Assembly (NCBI GenBank): GCA_008933995.1
Contig: WARS01000071.1
Coordinates: 4,928,652-4,992,651, forward strand
Direction of reading: 5' to 3'
Source of the DNA: Datnioides undecimradiatus
Lineage: Eukaryota > Chordata > Actinopteri > Lobotiformes > Datnioididae
DNA length: 64,000 bases
Position 1 is the stretch's first letter; each line of letters opens with the position of its first letter. The notes under the pieces are model-generated. The model saw nothing but the letters and a program-made list of their open reading frames with translations, was not told where the DNA came from and ran no database searches. The position numbers and the translations under genes are program-made. This document shows, piece after piece, positions 28,101-40,935 of this stretch.

Positions 28101-30752
28101 TGATGTTAGCTGTTCTGGGAGGTCACACTGACTGCGTGCACTTCCTGTTGGAGAAGGGTGCCTTGCCAGATGCAAAGGACAAGAGGGGCAGCACAGCTTT
28201 GCACAGAGGGGTAAGTCCAGGACACGGCACGTTACCACATGTAACAGGACATCACTCAACCCTGTTTAAGACTAATTGGTGGGAGGAGTTCAAGTGTTAG
28301 TGAATACAGCAGGAGTCATCACAGAAAAGCACTTTTCTCGGTCCAAGTTGCTGTTTTCATAAGCGGAGCTCGTCTCACCGCCCCTTTGTCCGTCGTCGTG
28401 CAGGCGGTGTTGGGTCATGACGACTGCGTGACAGCCCTGCTGGAGCACAAAGCTTCCGCACTGTGTCGGGACGCCCAGGGTAGCACACCGCTGCACTACG
28501 CTGCATCCAGAGGCCACACGGAGATCCTGGCCAGTCTGGTGCAGGCCGCCATGGCAACAGACCCACAAGATAAACTGCTGGACAACAAACAATACACCCC
28601 ATTACACTGGGCTGCTTACAAAGGTTTGCACAGTTTGATCAACTGGAAATGGCTAATCCCCGAACCTGCAATCAATTACCGTAGCATCTGCTGTGTGTAA
28701 CGCTGAGTGTGCTGCTTTGTTCTCAGGGCATGAAGACTGTTTGGAGGTTTTACTTGAATTTAAAACATTTATTCACGAAGAGGGAAACCCTTTCACCCCC
28801 CTGCACTGTGCTCTGTGAGTACTTTGGTTTCCGCTCTTGTCTCGCGTCAAAACAGATTTTTGGCTTTTACTGGGGAAAATAAATGTGCATGTTTAGGCCT
28901 AATCACCAGTTCATTACCTCTGCTGTCTTGCTTTTAGGATAAATGGCCACAGCGGTGCTGCAGAGAGGCTGCTGGAATCTGCTGGGGTCCACATGATTAA
29001 CACCAGAGATGCCAAAGGAAGGTGAGGCTGAGGGGGATTTACTGCGTTCATTTGCAAATGACTCCGAAGGAAAGCATCTAACCCTGATCCTAAAAAAAAA
29101 AAATTATGATTTTAGCTGATTCACTCATTCCTAGAGTTTGTAGTTTTAACTGGCGCTTTAGTACTTGAAGCTGAAACGCTGATCATACCGTCTCTGTCGG
29201 TGCCTGAAGGACCCCACTGCACGCTGCTGCATTCGCTGAGGATGTCGCGGGACTTCAGCTGGTGCTTCGCCACGGGGCAGAGATCAATACGGTGGACAAA
29301 AGTGGGCGCTCTGCTCTGATGGTAGCTGCTGACAAGGGACACAGTGGCACCGTGGGTAAGCCTTCGACCGGTTATTCTTTGTGGGAACTTTCAACACACC
29401 TGGCTTTGTTTACGACACTCCAGGCTTGAATTGTCCCGTTGTGCAACTCCTGCGACTGTAATTATCGGATCAGGACGTGTGTAGGTGCAGGAAATAAATG
29501 TCTTTGTGTTGTCCAGCCATCCTCCTTCACCGGGCCAAGGCTGACCTGACACTGCTGGATGAGAACAGGAACACTGCCCTGCACCTGGCCTGCAGCAAGG
29601 TACGCATCACTGTTATTCATGAGATCCTGCGGTCAAAGCTCCACTACGGTGTGCTGACTAACAGCACCGTGAGTATCGCAGCCATCAGAGTACCGACGCT
29701 AGTAGCAAAAACAATGTCTTTAAACCTGAGCGTAGACAGAAGCCCGTCAGTTTTCACTCTCTCTGTTTCATCCCTCAGGCTCATGAGATGTGCGCCCTGC
29801 TGATTCTGGGGGAGATCCACAGTCCCACACTCATAAACGCCACCAACAGTGCTCTGCAAATGTGAGAAAACGCTAACATTTTGAATCCACCAGCAACAAG
29901 GGGGGGGGCACTGAAACTGTGAATCGACATTTCAACAAAAGCTCTAAACGCCGCTGTCTGTCTCTCTCTCTCTCGCGCTCTGCCTCGTTCTCCTCCAGGC
30001 CCCTCCATCTTGCAGCACGTAATGGCCTGGCTACGGTGGTGCAGGCACTGCTGAGCAGAGGAGCCACTGTGCTGGCTGTGGATGAGGAAGGTGAGGCCTG
30101 TTCATGCTCTGATGGCCGTTACAGCTCAGATAAAGTGCGTTATATACCAGCAAGTTGGTGAGGTTTTAGCTAATTCACAGCAAATCATACATTCTGCAGG
30201 TGCACTAAACCGCTCCAGCAGCTCCTGGGGGGAACGTCTGTCTCTTTAGCTGCTAAATGCTCCACCAGCTAGTTTGTAACTGCGTCTGTCAGCCATACGG
30301 TGCTGTGGACAGAGTGCACATTAGGTTTTTAGTGCTTCTTGCTGAAAACCACATCGACGAGGGCTTTGGGAGTGACACCTTAGGCCTTAGGCAGTCATTT
30401 GCTCCATCGTTGATAGGAAATCACATGTGATATTGAAGCTGTATGTGTGCACTGACGTGAATCTGATGTCTGTCAATCAGGCCACACCCCAGCTCTGGCC
30501 TGTGCTCCCAACAAGGACGTGGCTGACTGCCTGGCTCTGATCCTCTCTACCATGAAGCCTTTCCCCCAGCGGGACCCTTCCTCCTGCTCCTGCTCCTCTC
30601 CCACCGTCTCCCCCTCCCCGGGTCTCAACTTGCTGAAGCACTGCGGCATCACCGCCACCTGCGCCCCCCTGCCCAGCAACGGCCTCCACAACGGCTACGT
30701 CAAAGACCGTCACGGCGCACCGGTCGGCCTGGACGGGTGTCTGTCTGAGTGA
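22200..30752 (+). CDS. ankrd52: Protein phosphatase 6 regulatory ankyrin-repeat subunit C (ANKRD52)
   Basis: Scaffold that targets the PP6 phosphatase; in mammals ANKRD52-PPP6C dephosphorylates Argonaute2. Coding exons: 22200-22226, 22822-22905, 23003-23081, 23310-23380, 23576-23776, 23873-23960, 24219-24361, 24560-24772, 25596-25674, 25757-25871, 26047-26129, 26239-26356, 26463-26531, 26651-26791, 26956-27018, 27134-27245, 27403-27474, 27582-27783, 27903-27990, 28093-28210, 28404-28623, 28727-28814, 28938-29021, 29210-29355, 29517-29599, 29779-29861, 29999-30090, 30481-30752. This gives 1077 aa, with human ANKRD52 about 1076 aa. Nearly the whole protein is ankyrin repeats (TPLHAAA, TPLHYAA and similar). 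Two signatures separate it from ANKRD28/44: the start MGVLNIADQ and the C-terminus [19 protein letters not shown] ... GLDGCLSE. An acidic linker (NDEDEAKES, exon 15) interrupts the array. Cytosolic/nuclear; no membrane segment. Confidence 0.97.
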
Positions 30753-31143
30753 GGTCACGTGCCCCCCTCAGTCAGCTGCTATCACCATCATCACCACCAA
30801 GGGGGGGGACTCCCTTTAACATGGCCCCCGAGGACCAGGAGAGCACCCACCCACATGTCTGTTCTGTGTATGTATGTGTTTGTGTGTCTGTGCGTGCGTG
30901 AGTGTTTGGTCTTCTCTTGAGGTGCAGTCAAACCTAATATGCAATTAGATCCCATTCCTCCATCTCCTAGTAGTGCTTAATACGTAGAGGCGGATTGCTC
31001 TACAAGGTCACTCAGATGAAGTGTGGCATCCAAAACAAACACTAGCAATCTGGCCATCTCTAAATCATTTAACCCTTTAAAACCATGTTGACATAATAAT
31101 ATAACCGACATCTAAGAGCATGGAAATCGCTGTATCCTCGACC

Positions 31144-31169
31144 GTCTCTCTCTCTCTCTCTCTCTCTCT
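31144..31169. repeat. (TC)n microsatellite
   Basis: Uninterrupted TC dinucleotides in the ankrd52 3' region. Confidence 0.9.
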
Positions 31170-33349
31170 TCATATCATTCAGTATAAAAGTCATATCATG
31201 TTAAACCAGTTGTGGTGACCTTGTAGAGGAACATACAGCCTTTCCCAAAAGAATGATCAAAGAGTTTCTTTGTTTGTTTTTTGGATTATTTTTCTTTTTT
31301 CTTTATTATTATTATTTTTTTTTAATTGTCCGTTAGCCTAGATTTTTATGAAGGAACCACACAAGGGAAAAAAATCTAAATCTTTGCTTATGAGTGCAAT
31401 GCTTGTGTACTACAGTACAATCCGGGAAAAAAAAAAAAAAAAAATTTGGAAAAGGGTCACAAAGATGTTAATTCCATAGTGTACTTTAAATGTACGGCCG
31501 CGAATTGTTTGGCATTTTAAGATAATTTGGTGACGCTGCTGAATGCATTGGCGCGCCTCCTTCCCGAAGGAGCGCCGCGCTCGGGTCAGCGCCGCAACAT
31601 CGACTTCGCTCTTGACGCTGACTTCATGTTTTAAAGATGCTAAATAAGTGTTTGTTAAGCTAGAATGTTTCTAAGCATATAACTTATGACCAAAGTTGAT
31701 CAACACTATTATGGCTATAAATTATTTATTTGAGATGAACTGTACTGTATAGAGAAAGACAATAGATCTTGATATACCTCGTCAACTCGTTTAGCAGCTG
31801 CTTCATCTTCACCCAGGGTCCGTAGGCCTAATGTTCTCTTTTTGTAGGACTAGAGAACTACTGTAGGATAGTGACTGACTGAGGCCTTGTTTATTTCTAG
31901 ATGAAGGCTTTACTAGTAATATCTGCCAACAACACCTCATCAAAGCATCATATATCTGAGCACATAAATGAACAAGCCATTTCAATTTATTTCCCATCTC
32001 TTTATCAGTGTTTTTTGGAGAAGATTGCAGAATTTGCAAAGGCCTAATTATCGAAAGAGAGCAATCAGTTTTGGTTCTTAGGCGCCCGCGGCGTTTTTTT
32101 TTAACTTTCTTTCTTTCTTTGTGTTTATCGAAGTTGAGCCGGCCGTCGGCATCGTGGTTACGACAGGCTCTCGCTGAAAGGAGCGCTCCTTGGAGCTGGT
32201 GAACTAGTCTTAAACATCTAAATAGCTCATATCTCAGCTTCTCGGTGGTCGACTTTGATCAGTTCGAACGGATAAAGAGTACTGTCTGCTTCTTTTTCTC
32301 TTTATTGGGCAGTTTTCAAGCAATATTTTCTTTTTCTTTTTTTTTTTTTGGCCTTTTTTTGGTTTAACGTTATTGAATAGACAATCACTGTCACAAGGGC
32401 TTTTGTTTCCCTGGAATGTGTTTTTATTTTTATTTTGTTTTCTTTAATTTTTTTTTTTTTTTATTTCACGGAGAAAAAAAAAAAAACTTACCTAAAGACT
32501 AAACGAATGGCTCTGTGTGTGCCGGGCATTTTACTGTCAGTGTCAACACAAATGCACTGGATCGCCTTTATGGCATCTCATGAAATGCCTTTTGACCCAT
32601 GCCTTCCGTAACACATCATTTCAGTTGGATCGCGTAAACAGGCAGAGTATGATGATGAGCCCTGAGACTGACTATCGTTCCACCCATTTGATAGCGACGG
32701 CGGTGAGCCACGGTTGCTCCGTACTATCTAGTGGGGGAAAATAAATTGCCCGGCGTATCTTTTATATGCCCCGGCCTTATCGACGACCAGGGAGTTGATG
32801 TCCCTTATAGAAGCAAATAGGGCTAAGAGGAAAAGGGAGAGGGATCTTTGCTTAGGCCAATACCTGTTGTTTAGATTTCAGGAATAGCAGAAATCCAAAT
32901 ATGTGCTTTTTTTTTTTTTTTTTCCGTCGTCTCCTCATCCCATTTCTGGTACTAAGCATACTAAAGACGATTGTATCGGACCACTAGAGCTGTTTGTGAC
33001 TTTTAGATGTTATACCTATGCTATTTCGTCGTCTGTTCTAGGCCATCCGCTGGTGGTTGAATTACACTGAGTCGGATTGTTTTCGTCGGTGTGATAGCTT
33101 CATATCCGCTGGTAATGAAGTGGCACAGTTGCACACATTAGTTGACTGGATGAGAGACGAGGACCTAGGCTAGGCTGCGTCGTTAAACCCCACCCCACCC
33201 CCAGCGCCAAGTCTTCAGTGTGTTTTACTTGATTTACTAAAACTAAAGACAGAGTCCATTTCAGAGCAGTGATTTCGCCTCGTGTAATCTTAGTTGGCAT
33301 TTCAATTGAGATCCATAACTGATCGAAATGAAATGGAGCCAATTGGTGA

Positions 33350-33367
33350 CCCCCCCCCCCCCCCCCC
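33350..33367. repeat. C18 homopolymer
   Basis: Eighteen consecutive C, preceded by GGTGA and followed by GGTTTTT. Unusually long for a C run. Confidence 0.9.
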
Positions 33368-33554
33368 GGTTTTTGTTCTCTTGCTCGATTTATAGTTTCC
33401 GGGAGAACAGTTATATTATTGTTATAATTAGTATTAATTAGCGATACGTACATGATTATTAATTTTTGTTGTAATCTCAGGATCTGTGCTGAAGCAGCAG
33501 GCAGAGTTTATTAATTCAATCAGATCTCTGCAGGATGATAACGTCTACGATCTC

Positions 33555-33559
<5 letters not shown>

Positions 33560-33585
<26 letters not shown>

Positions 33586-33586
33586 T
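33560..33586. repeat. T27 homopolymer
   Basis: Longest T run in the window, inside the ankrd52 3' region. Other runs of 13 or more A or T lie near 31427-31444, 32449-32462, 32908-32924, 34381-34396, 35371-35385, 35767-35783, 39069-39085 and 39880-39897. Confidence 0.9.
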
Positions 33587-34333
33587 ACGATGGGATGTTC
33601 AATAATTTAATGCCCTCTTTAACCCTAATCCCACAGCACTTAATTAGATAGTCAAGCACGCACTTTAGTACATTCAGGTTCTAAGTGTGCAGAGTAGAGC
33701 AGATGTAATGTATGTACTTATGTTTACATGCATGTGTGTCGCTGCTGAAAACAGGAGGGGAGGGTCGTAAAAGACGAGCAAAGGCTGCAAACGAAATTGT
33801 ACTCTAACGATGCATTATTTTAAAAAAAACAAAACAAACAAACAAAAAAAAAACAACGCAGTGTCTCTAAGTACTTCGGGACAGTGTCCACTGCCCACTG
33901 ACTTTTTTTTTTTTTGTGTTATCTACTTCTGGGCTGTCGGCCCGAAACCAGTGACAAGGTTACGTTACCCAGCCTTCTGTTGACAGTCCAGACTCTGGCC
34001 TAAGTCACTTAAAGTCAGTCCGGTGATTCAACAGACACCTCAGGCGGGCTCCTCGAAATACTCTACATGCTCTCTGCCATCTGTAGGTGCTGTCTGTTCG
34101 GGCAGGGATTTCTTTTCTCTTGTGATGTCCTTATCTGACCAGTAAATGGAGCCATTGCCCCCCCCCACCCCCTGCAGCTGTACAAGTTGCAACCGAATCC
34201 TTTTGTTGTAAACACAGTATTCTTATACATGCTTTTTTTTCTTTTTTTTAAATTTGTGTGTACCTGAGTGATTGTGCATGGAGCTAGATCACAATTTTGA
34301 TATAGTAACAGTTGAACAAGTGGAGCATATACA

Positions 34334-34353
34334 ATATATATATATATATATAT
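34334..34353. repeat. (TA)n microsatellite
   Basis: Ten TA dinucleotides in the ankrd52 3' region. Confidence 0.85.
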
Positions 34354-34616
34354 CTGGTGTCAGAAGCGTCGAAGAAGAAGGAAAAAAAAAAAAAAAGCAA
34401 TGAAAGGTCCAATTGTAGCAATAGAGAGTGTGTGTAATCGTGTGCAGCACAAATATTGCACTGCCATCCATTTAGGCCAATTCAGTAAATCATAGCATAA
34501 ATGCCAATGGAAGATTTAAAAAAAAAAAAATTAATAATAATAAAAATGCGGGTTTAGATGTTCTAATCTTTTTTTGGTCACAAATAAGGCCTGTTTGCCA
34601 AAATGTGTTGAAGAGG

Positions 34617-34657
34617 GAAGGGCGGGGGAGGTTGGGGGCGGGAGGGGAGGGGCGGCG
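34617..34657 (+). other. G-rich segment able to form a G-quadruplex
   Basis: On the transcribed (RNA-sense) strand the segment holds at least five G runs of three or more separated by 1-4 bases (AAGGGCGGGGGAGG, TTGGGGGCGGGAGGGGAGGG). It stands out from the AT-rich surroundings. Fold not tested. Confidence 0.7.
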
Positions 34658-37600
34658 AAACACCCGCTCTTAGTAAAGCAGCAACGGATTTATGCATATG
34701 TTCAAGCAGTTTACAGTCTGACCATCAAATCTGAGCCATGAATTTCCTGACTGAAATGAATGTAGGGTCAGTTTACAGCAGGGCGATTCGCTTTCTCCCG
34801 ACTTTAAACTGTTGCTCTTCATTTGTCGTGCGTGGATATGATTATACAGGTAGCATGTGATTAGCCTAATTCTCTACATATTATACAGTATGTGTAGTAG
34901 TCTTCCTGCATCGAGGGTCCGGATAGGTTGTTGTTTCTTTTCTCTTGGCGTTATTGTCGGAGGACAGGCCTGCTGTTGCGTAATATCACTCTTCTTTCTT
35001 CTATACACACACATCTATATCTCTATATATATATTTGTGTGGCGTGTAGCCCATGAGGTAAACAGAGGACAAAGAGTTCAGATGGATTTAACACTCGCGT
35101 TCATCCATTCCATTGAGATTGCCTTACAGTACAGTAACACCAGAGGGATAACAAAAGGTCTCCGGTAGACATGATCACGCATACTCGTAAATAGCCTATA
35201 TTTGACAGAAATGCACCTAAGCTACACCCATTTAGTGCCATAGAAACCTTTATTTGCCTTTAGACATAAATCATACTTACTTGGTCAGTAAACTTGTTCA
35301 GATGTAGGCAGGGTTATTACAGTTTTGTGTTCGGAGCTGCATGTCTTTTCACCAATTATATCCGTCAAAGAAAAAAAAAAAAAAAGCTATATAAATATTT
35401 GCATGGATGATATTAGTACTTAAATGCAAGTATTCTGTTGAAATTTGGTGTCGGTAGACGTCTGTTGTATAATTGGACATTTTTGAAGACTGTAGTTAGT
35501 CCCTTTGGTATTGGCAAAGCAATCCCTAGGTTGTGTGTTGATTTAACGAGATGGTTTATAACGCGTGTTACCAGGAGAAGGAAAAAAAAAACAAAAACAT
35601 TTTTGATGTCCCAAAAAAAGAAAGAAAAAAAAATAACCGCATGGTAAATACAGTAGAGAATTGATTTGCCTCAATGGATGTCTCGGTTCTTACTTGAAGT
35701 AAACGGCAAATTTCAATTCAACTCTCTGATCCACTGTTGAGCCTTTTGCCTTAAAAGCTGGGGGGGAAAAAAAAAAAAAAAAAGGACAAAGGACACCTGG
35801 CAGTACCTGAGGATACGTTGCATCACCTGTAGAGTTATGCTACTTGGTTGGATTGCTGCAGACTAATTCTTGGCTAATTCCGGTCTCACAGACGCCTTTC
35901 GGGCGTCGAGAAGCACACAAATCAATTGAGGGTAGCACATAGCTCAAGGTTGCCGTGGTGCAGAGATTGCCGCGAGAGGTTAGGATATCGCCATATTTGC
36001 CACTGTGAATGAATGAATTCAGAATTCACTCGGAAACAATCAGCTTTGGCTCCAGCGTCATCCAGGGCCAAAGGACACTGGGGATGAAAGTGGTGTACCT
36101 CAAAAAAAAACAAAAAATGAAAAGGAAGGAAATTCTTCGCTTGTACAGCTACGCTAACAAAGAGTTCAAATCTTGTGATCCATCTCGTCGTGGGTAGTGT
36201 AATTCTGCTTAAACCAGCCTAAATCAGAGATGTATCTATGCGGAAGTGTTAGATTAGTGTCGGCAGATGTCTCACGTTTCCTACCTTACGGAGGCGCAGC
36301 CAACCGCACCTTGTACTTTTTATTGGACCTGCAGTTTTACCTCATCAGTGATACTTTGTGCGACGACGCTGACATTTACCCTCTGCGATTTCTTCTCGTT
36401 TCTTTCCTGATGCCAGTCGTGTAGATTCCTCTTCTTGTAGTATGTGTGTGTGTGCGTGTGCGTGCGAGCGACTTTTCAATATATGCATGTCGACCCTAAA
36501 CATGCACAACTCCCTTTTTTTAAGAACGGAAAACAACCATGTTTCTCTCTTCATTACAACCAACAGATGAGTCCATTATCTGGTGCAGGTCATATAGGGT
36601 GAAGGGTACAGTCTAATTTAAGGTGGGAAATGAAGGTAGCTATAAAACTTTACCTCTGTAAGTCAAAACAATACAATTTTACTGTATGACTAATGCTAGT
36701 TTGACCGCCTTCCCTGCCTGAACACTTGGTTATTAATTCCCCCCCCACCAATAGGACCTGTGTAATATCGAGCACAGTGGTGGCATGGTGCCTTTTATTT
36801 GTTACTACCGAAAGGTACGGTCTTCCATTTGTATTTCCCAGAAGCCTTATAATGGGAAAAAGAAATTACACTGAACGTACACGACTACAGTAGATGGGCT
36901 CATATTCCCTCTGAGCACGATTACTCCAACCCTGTGAGATCTGAGTTATAAGAAAAGACAAAAAAAAAACAAAAAAAAAAACAAAAGCCTGAAGAGCTCC
37001 TTCTGTATCCAGTGACTGAGTGCTCCCCGTTGGGCGGCAGCATAAATTGCACATTACCGATGCGATTTAGGGCACATCAAACATTGAACGGATGGGGATC
37101 AATATAGTACGAAAGCACAAATCCAAAGAAGGCACCTCGGGGCTCAGTTCGGCTCCCCCCCCCTGACACCGAGGAGCGAAGGAGCCTATAGACCAAAATT
37201 TAGGCAAAGATGAGAGGAAAAGACAAAAACATCCGACTCCTCTGAGCGCAGAAAAAACACGAGGCTTGATTGTCGGTAACACATCAACTGTAGAAAGGCC
37301 GCTGTCTGGGGTTTCAGAGCTGCTTCTGATCGTTCTTCTCCACTCTTTGGTATCCATCGACGCTCGCGAGCTTCACGACACGAGACCGAGTTGTGAGACG
37401 ATGCGGTACCCGCGTTCAAGATCAAGTTTAGGCAAACCGTTTGTCGTGACCGTGTTGCAAAACTGATTGTAGAGATTGTTTTTTTTTGTGTTCTTTAGGA
37501 TAGACTGACTACAAGTAGGGTTGCAGTAGTAGCTGTGTGCAGTGTTAATAACAGTGTGATCATACTATAGAAGTGACGTAACATTTGTTGTCTTACCACG

Positions 37601-37939
37601 GCATTAAGGCATGAATCATCTTCTCTCAAGCTGACCTCGTTTTGAAATAGACAAAAGATGAAAAAGTGCAATAACCTTTTGTTTATCGTTGCTTCCTCAG
37701 TTGAAAAAAAAAAAATAAATTATTTAATATGCCCTTTTTGTTAACACCAAAAGTCACTGGTCTGTAGCAAATGAAGGATTTCAAGCGGTCCTCTTGTTTG
37801 TGTTCACAGAGGTGGCATTTGATAGTGGAGTGTTTGATATTCCATTCTTAAAAACTGTGATCAATGTCCGACTTTAAAAGCTGCCTGCTCAGAGAAAGGA
37901 CTGTGCACAAGTTGACTGATAGATTTGAGTAGGTGCGTA

Positions 37940-37967
37940 ATTATTATTATTATTATTATTATTATTT
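37940..37967. repeat. (TTA)n microsatellite
   Basis: About nine ATT/TTA units followed by a T run. Confidence 0.9.
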
Positions 37968-38874
37968 TTTCTTTTTCTGGATGGACTTTGACGGTATTGT
38001 AGTTTGGACTTCTGGTTTAGCGCCGGTAGACATGTTCATTTGCATGTGTAGATGTGTATATGCATCCTCTTCCTCCTTGAATGAAATGTTTTCTCCAAAA
38101 TATTTAGACCTGCTGTCAGTGACGTATGCGGATAAAAGGAAATATGAAATGCCTTATATTTGTTTTCAATGTTAAGCATTAAGGGTTCTTACGTGTCCCT
38201 CCCTTTTCAGCGTGTAGCCTAAAGCTTGTACAGTTAAGAAACTCATGAGATTTATATCTACTGTATAGCCTATGTGTTTTCAGAATTTGTTACTTGGAGG
38301 TCCTGTGATTGTGGTTTTAGAGAAACATTCCCCTTGAAAGTGCCGTTTGTTTTCACCAGCAGAGGATGTGTCTTGGGGGGGGGTGAGGAAAAAAAAAATG
38401 TATTCACGCGGAGGAAAACAAATGTTCGCAACACTTTCCGGTGTTTACCGTTGAACCTGTTGAACTGAATGACACAAAGTATTCGCGCAGGTGAAATAAG
38501 GCAGCGATCTTCTGATGGAGCACCTTATCGACGCGCTCCTTCTGTGAGCCCACGATGGAAGTAGTCTCACACCAAGCTTGATTACTCTAAAGCAGAGCCA
38601 TATCAGAGAATTTGCCCATTAGGAGCCCCCGTTGAATGTGCTATTAGGAATAGCCTACTGTAGGAAAGGATGTATACTGCATGTTCTGTGACTTTTTTTT
38701 TCCCCCCCTCGTAGCCGTAGTCCCCTTTTCATGTTTTTTTTTTTTATTTTTAGTCCGCTTCACTGTAGATGTTGCCACCTCATTGCAACTCACAAGCTAT
38801 TAACAATCCTCTCACAACTGGACTTAAAGCAGGCATTGATCTGCTGCTGAGGCAGCCTTAATTCATTACAAATT

Positions 38875-38897
38875 ACACACACACACACACACACACA
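38875..38897. repeat. (AC)n microsatellite
   Basis: About eleven AC units followed directly by an A12 run. Confidence 0.9.
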
Positions 38898-40935
38898 AAA
38901 AAAAAAAAGCTAGATAATGGGGTCGCCTGTTTTACTTTGAGTGGCTTATCTGGGGAAATACAAAGGAGCCCTTATCACGAGGGGAAGGACTCTGAATCAG
39001 GGCATGTGATGAGTTACAATCAAATAGTTTCACAGTGCACCTTCACAAAAAGATAAAACGTAAAAACTAAAAAAAAAAAAAAAAAGTTGGCTCGTCCACC
39101 CGACATTCCAAAGTTGATTTCATTTTCCACAGTCCTGTCCCGCTGATTGAGGAAATCTTTTTTTTGTTTTGCTTTGCTGGTGAATGAAGTGGGCATGTGC
39201 GTCTATGACAGGGTTCCCTATTTAGCCTAACGCTGATTACCTCATTTACAAATCTGCAAATATACTATTCTACTGTGTGTAAAGGAGTCAATGCCATCAC
39301 CAGCAGCGTGGTCTCAAGACCTGTGATGACAACAGGACCAATGAAGTTACTCTGTTGAAATTAGCCAATTTAGACTACGACCAGTCGGGAAATATAGGGT
39401 TAAGACACTATTCAAATTTTTTGTTTTTGTTTTTTTTCATTTTGGGGTTTTGTTTTTTTGGTCAGGCAGAATGGCCCTCTGAGATTTCTTCAGTTAGTAA
39501 ATCGCCGCGGCTGCTACACCAGTCCGCATGCGGAGCCACCGGGAGAGCGGCGGATACAATTTCAAGACCTTTTCTTTTGCGGGACGTTACCAATTGGGCG
39601 ATCAAATCAACATTGCACGTTTTGTTGTTTTTTTTTACATAATAAATGTGAAGAGTCATACCTTACAGTTGTTGCGCACCGCTCCTTAAATGCTGACTGG
39701 AATAGCAAACGCTGGCACCGCGGCGTGGTTCAAGAAGTCGAGCCGACGCCTCACTCTTATTTAAGTGAACGATCATGTTAGCATCACTTGCTGTTTTTCA
39801 GTAGCATTTCTCCTACCTCCTTGTTTTGCAGCCTTGAGTATTGTTTGTCTCTCCACCTGTTCTGACTTTGAAAAAGGAGAAAAAAAAAAAAAAAAAAGTC
39901 TATTCACCGTACGGGAATACAGATTTATCATAAGCAATGGTAGTTATACATTAAAAAAAAAAGTGTGCTTGGTTGTGCTGTATGTGTATATGTCTATTTG
40001 ACGTTGAAAAAAAATATTTATGAGAAGCATTTATACGACAAAATACCACTGGAATGTGAAGCCAGACAATGTTATGATGCAGATTATGATGATAGTCTAT
40101 CCCCTTTAACATTCAGTGGCGAATGGTCAGAGGATTCACCTCCTTGAGCATAAATAACCACGCATTGGCTTTTTTTAAAACACCATTTATCTCTTTGGTT
40201 TCCTCTCGTGCGTATACTTCCCTGTCTAGTCTGGTAATGCATTGTTTCAACGTTTACAGCGCCACTCTGGGTCAGCCATCGATCGCCCTGCAGTTGTAAC
40301 GATACCACGGGTTGTCACAAGGAAGATAGTGAGGTGGATTTGTAATTCTGTACGAGGGTGAGTTTGAGTCCCTCGAGCCGTATGCCTTCGAATCCATCTG
40401 TCCACTCCCAACCAAATTCTGCTTGATAGGCGTCTGTCTCCACACTACCCTGACATTTATACATTCAGTTTGACTACAAGGGGTACAGGACAAGGTGAAA
40501 GGTTTGAGGTTTTCTGACCAGGGCCCCCCACCCATCCACCAACTCCCCAACCCCACCCATCCATGCCTAATCCAGGACAGGACCAGCCCCACCCCTCCCA
40601 CCCACCGTCTCACCTAAACCTCAAGCCATTCATTTTTCTGTTTTGTTTTTTTTTTTCGACAATGCAATCCTGAAAGCACTTTGCCTTGTTATTCCTTTGT
40701 GTGAACATGTGAATGATGATTTGTTACAAAAATGTTAAATATGTAAAAGATCATTCACTGTTTTGGAAAAACCTGCATCTGTCTTTCTGACGTTAAAAGA
40801 AAAAAAAAAAAACAATTTAGTGACATTAAACCTGAATCTATTTTATAAAATGTTTGCTGCAGCCAATTGGTCTTGTCATTCAGTATTGTGGCTTAGGGTT
40901 GTTTGTGTTCAATAAAGTGCTATTGCTAAATATTT

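Larger units (their letters stand above)
30753..40935 (+). other. Probable very long 3' UTR of ankrd52
   Basis: About 10.2 kb with no plausible exon on either strand. It has many A/T homopolymers, scattered T-rich tracts and one strong final poly(A) signal, AATAAA at 40911-40916, followed by a GT/T-rich stretch. Earlier AATAAA hexamers at 32740-32745 and 37714-37719 could give shorter forms. Mammalian ANKRD52 also has a multi-kilobase 3' UTR. Continuity of one transcript over this span is inferred. Confidence 0.6.

Noticed and set aside
40272..40613. Minus-strand open frame rich in Gly and Trp (GGVGLVLSW, GWVGLGSWW)
   Set aside because: Translation of a C-rich CCCACCCATCC-type low-complexity stretch in the ankrd52 3' region.
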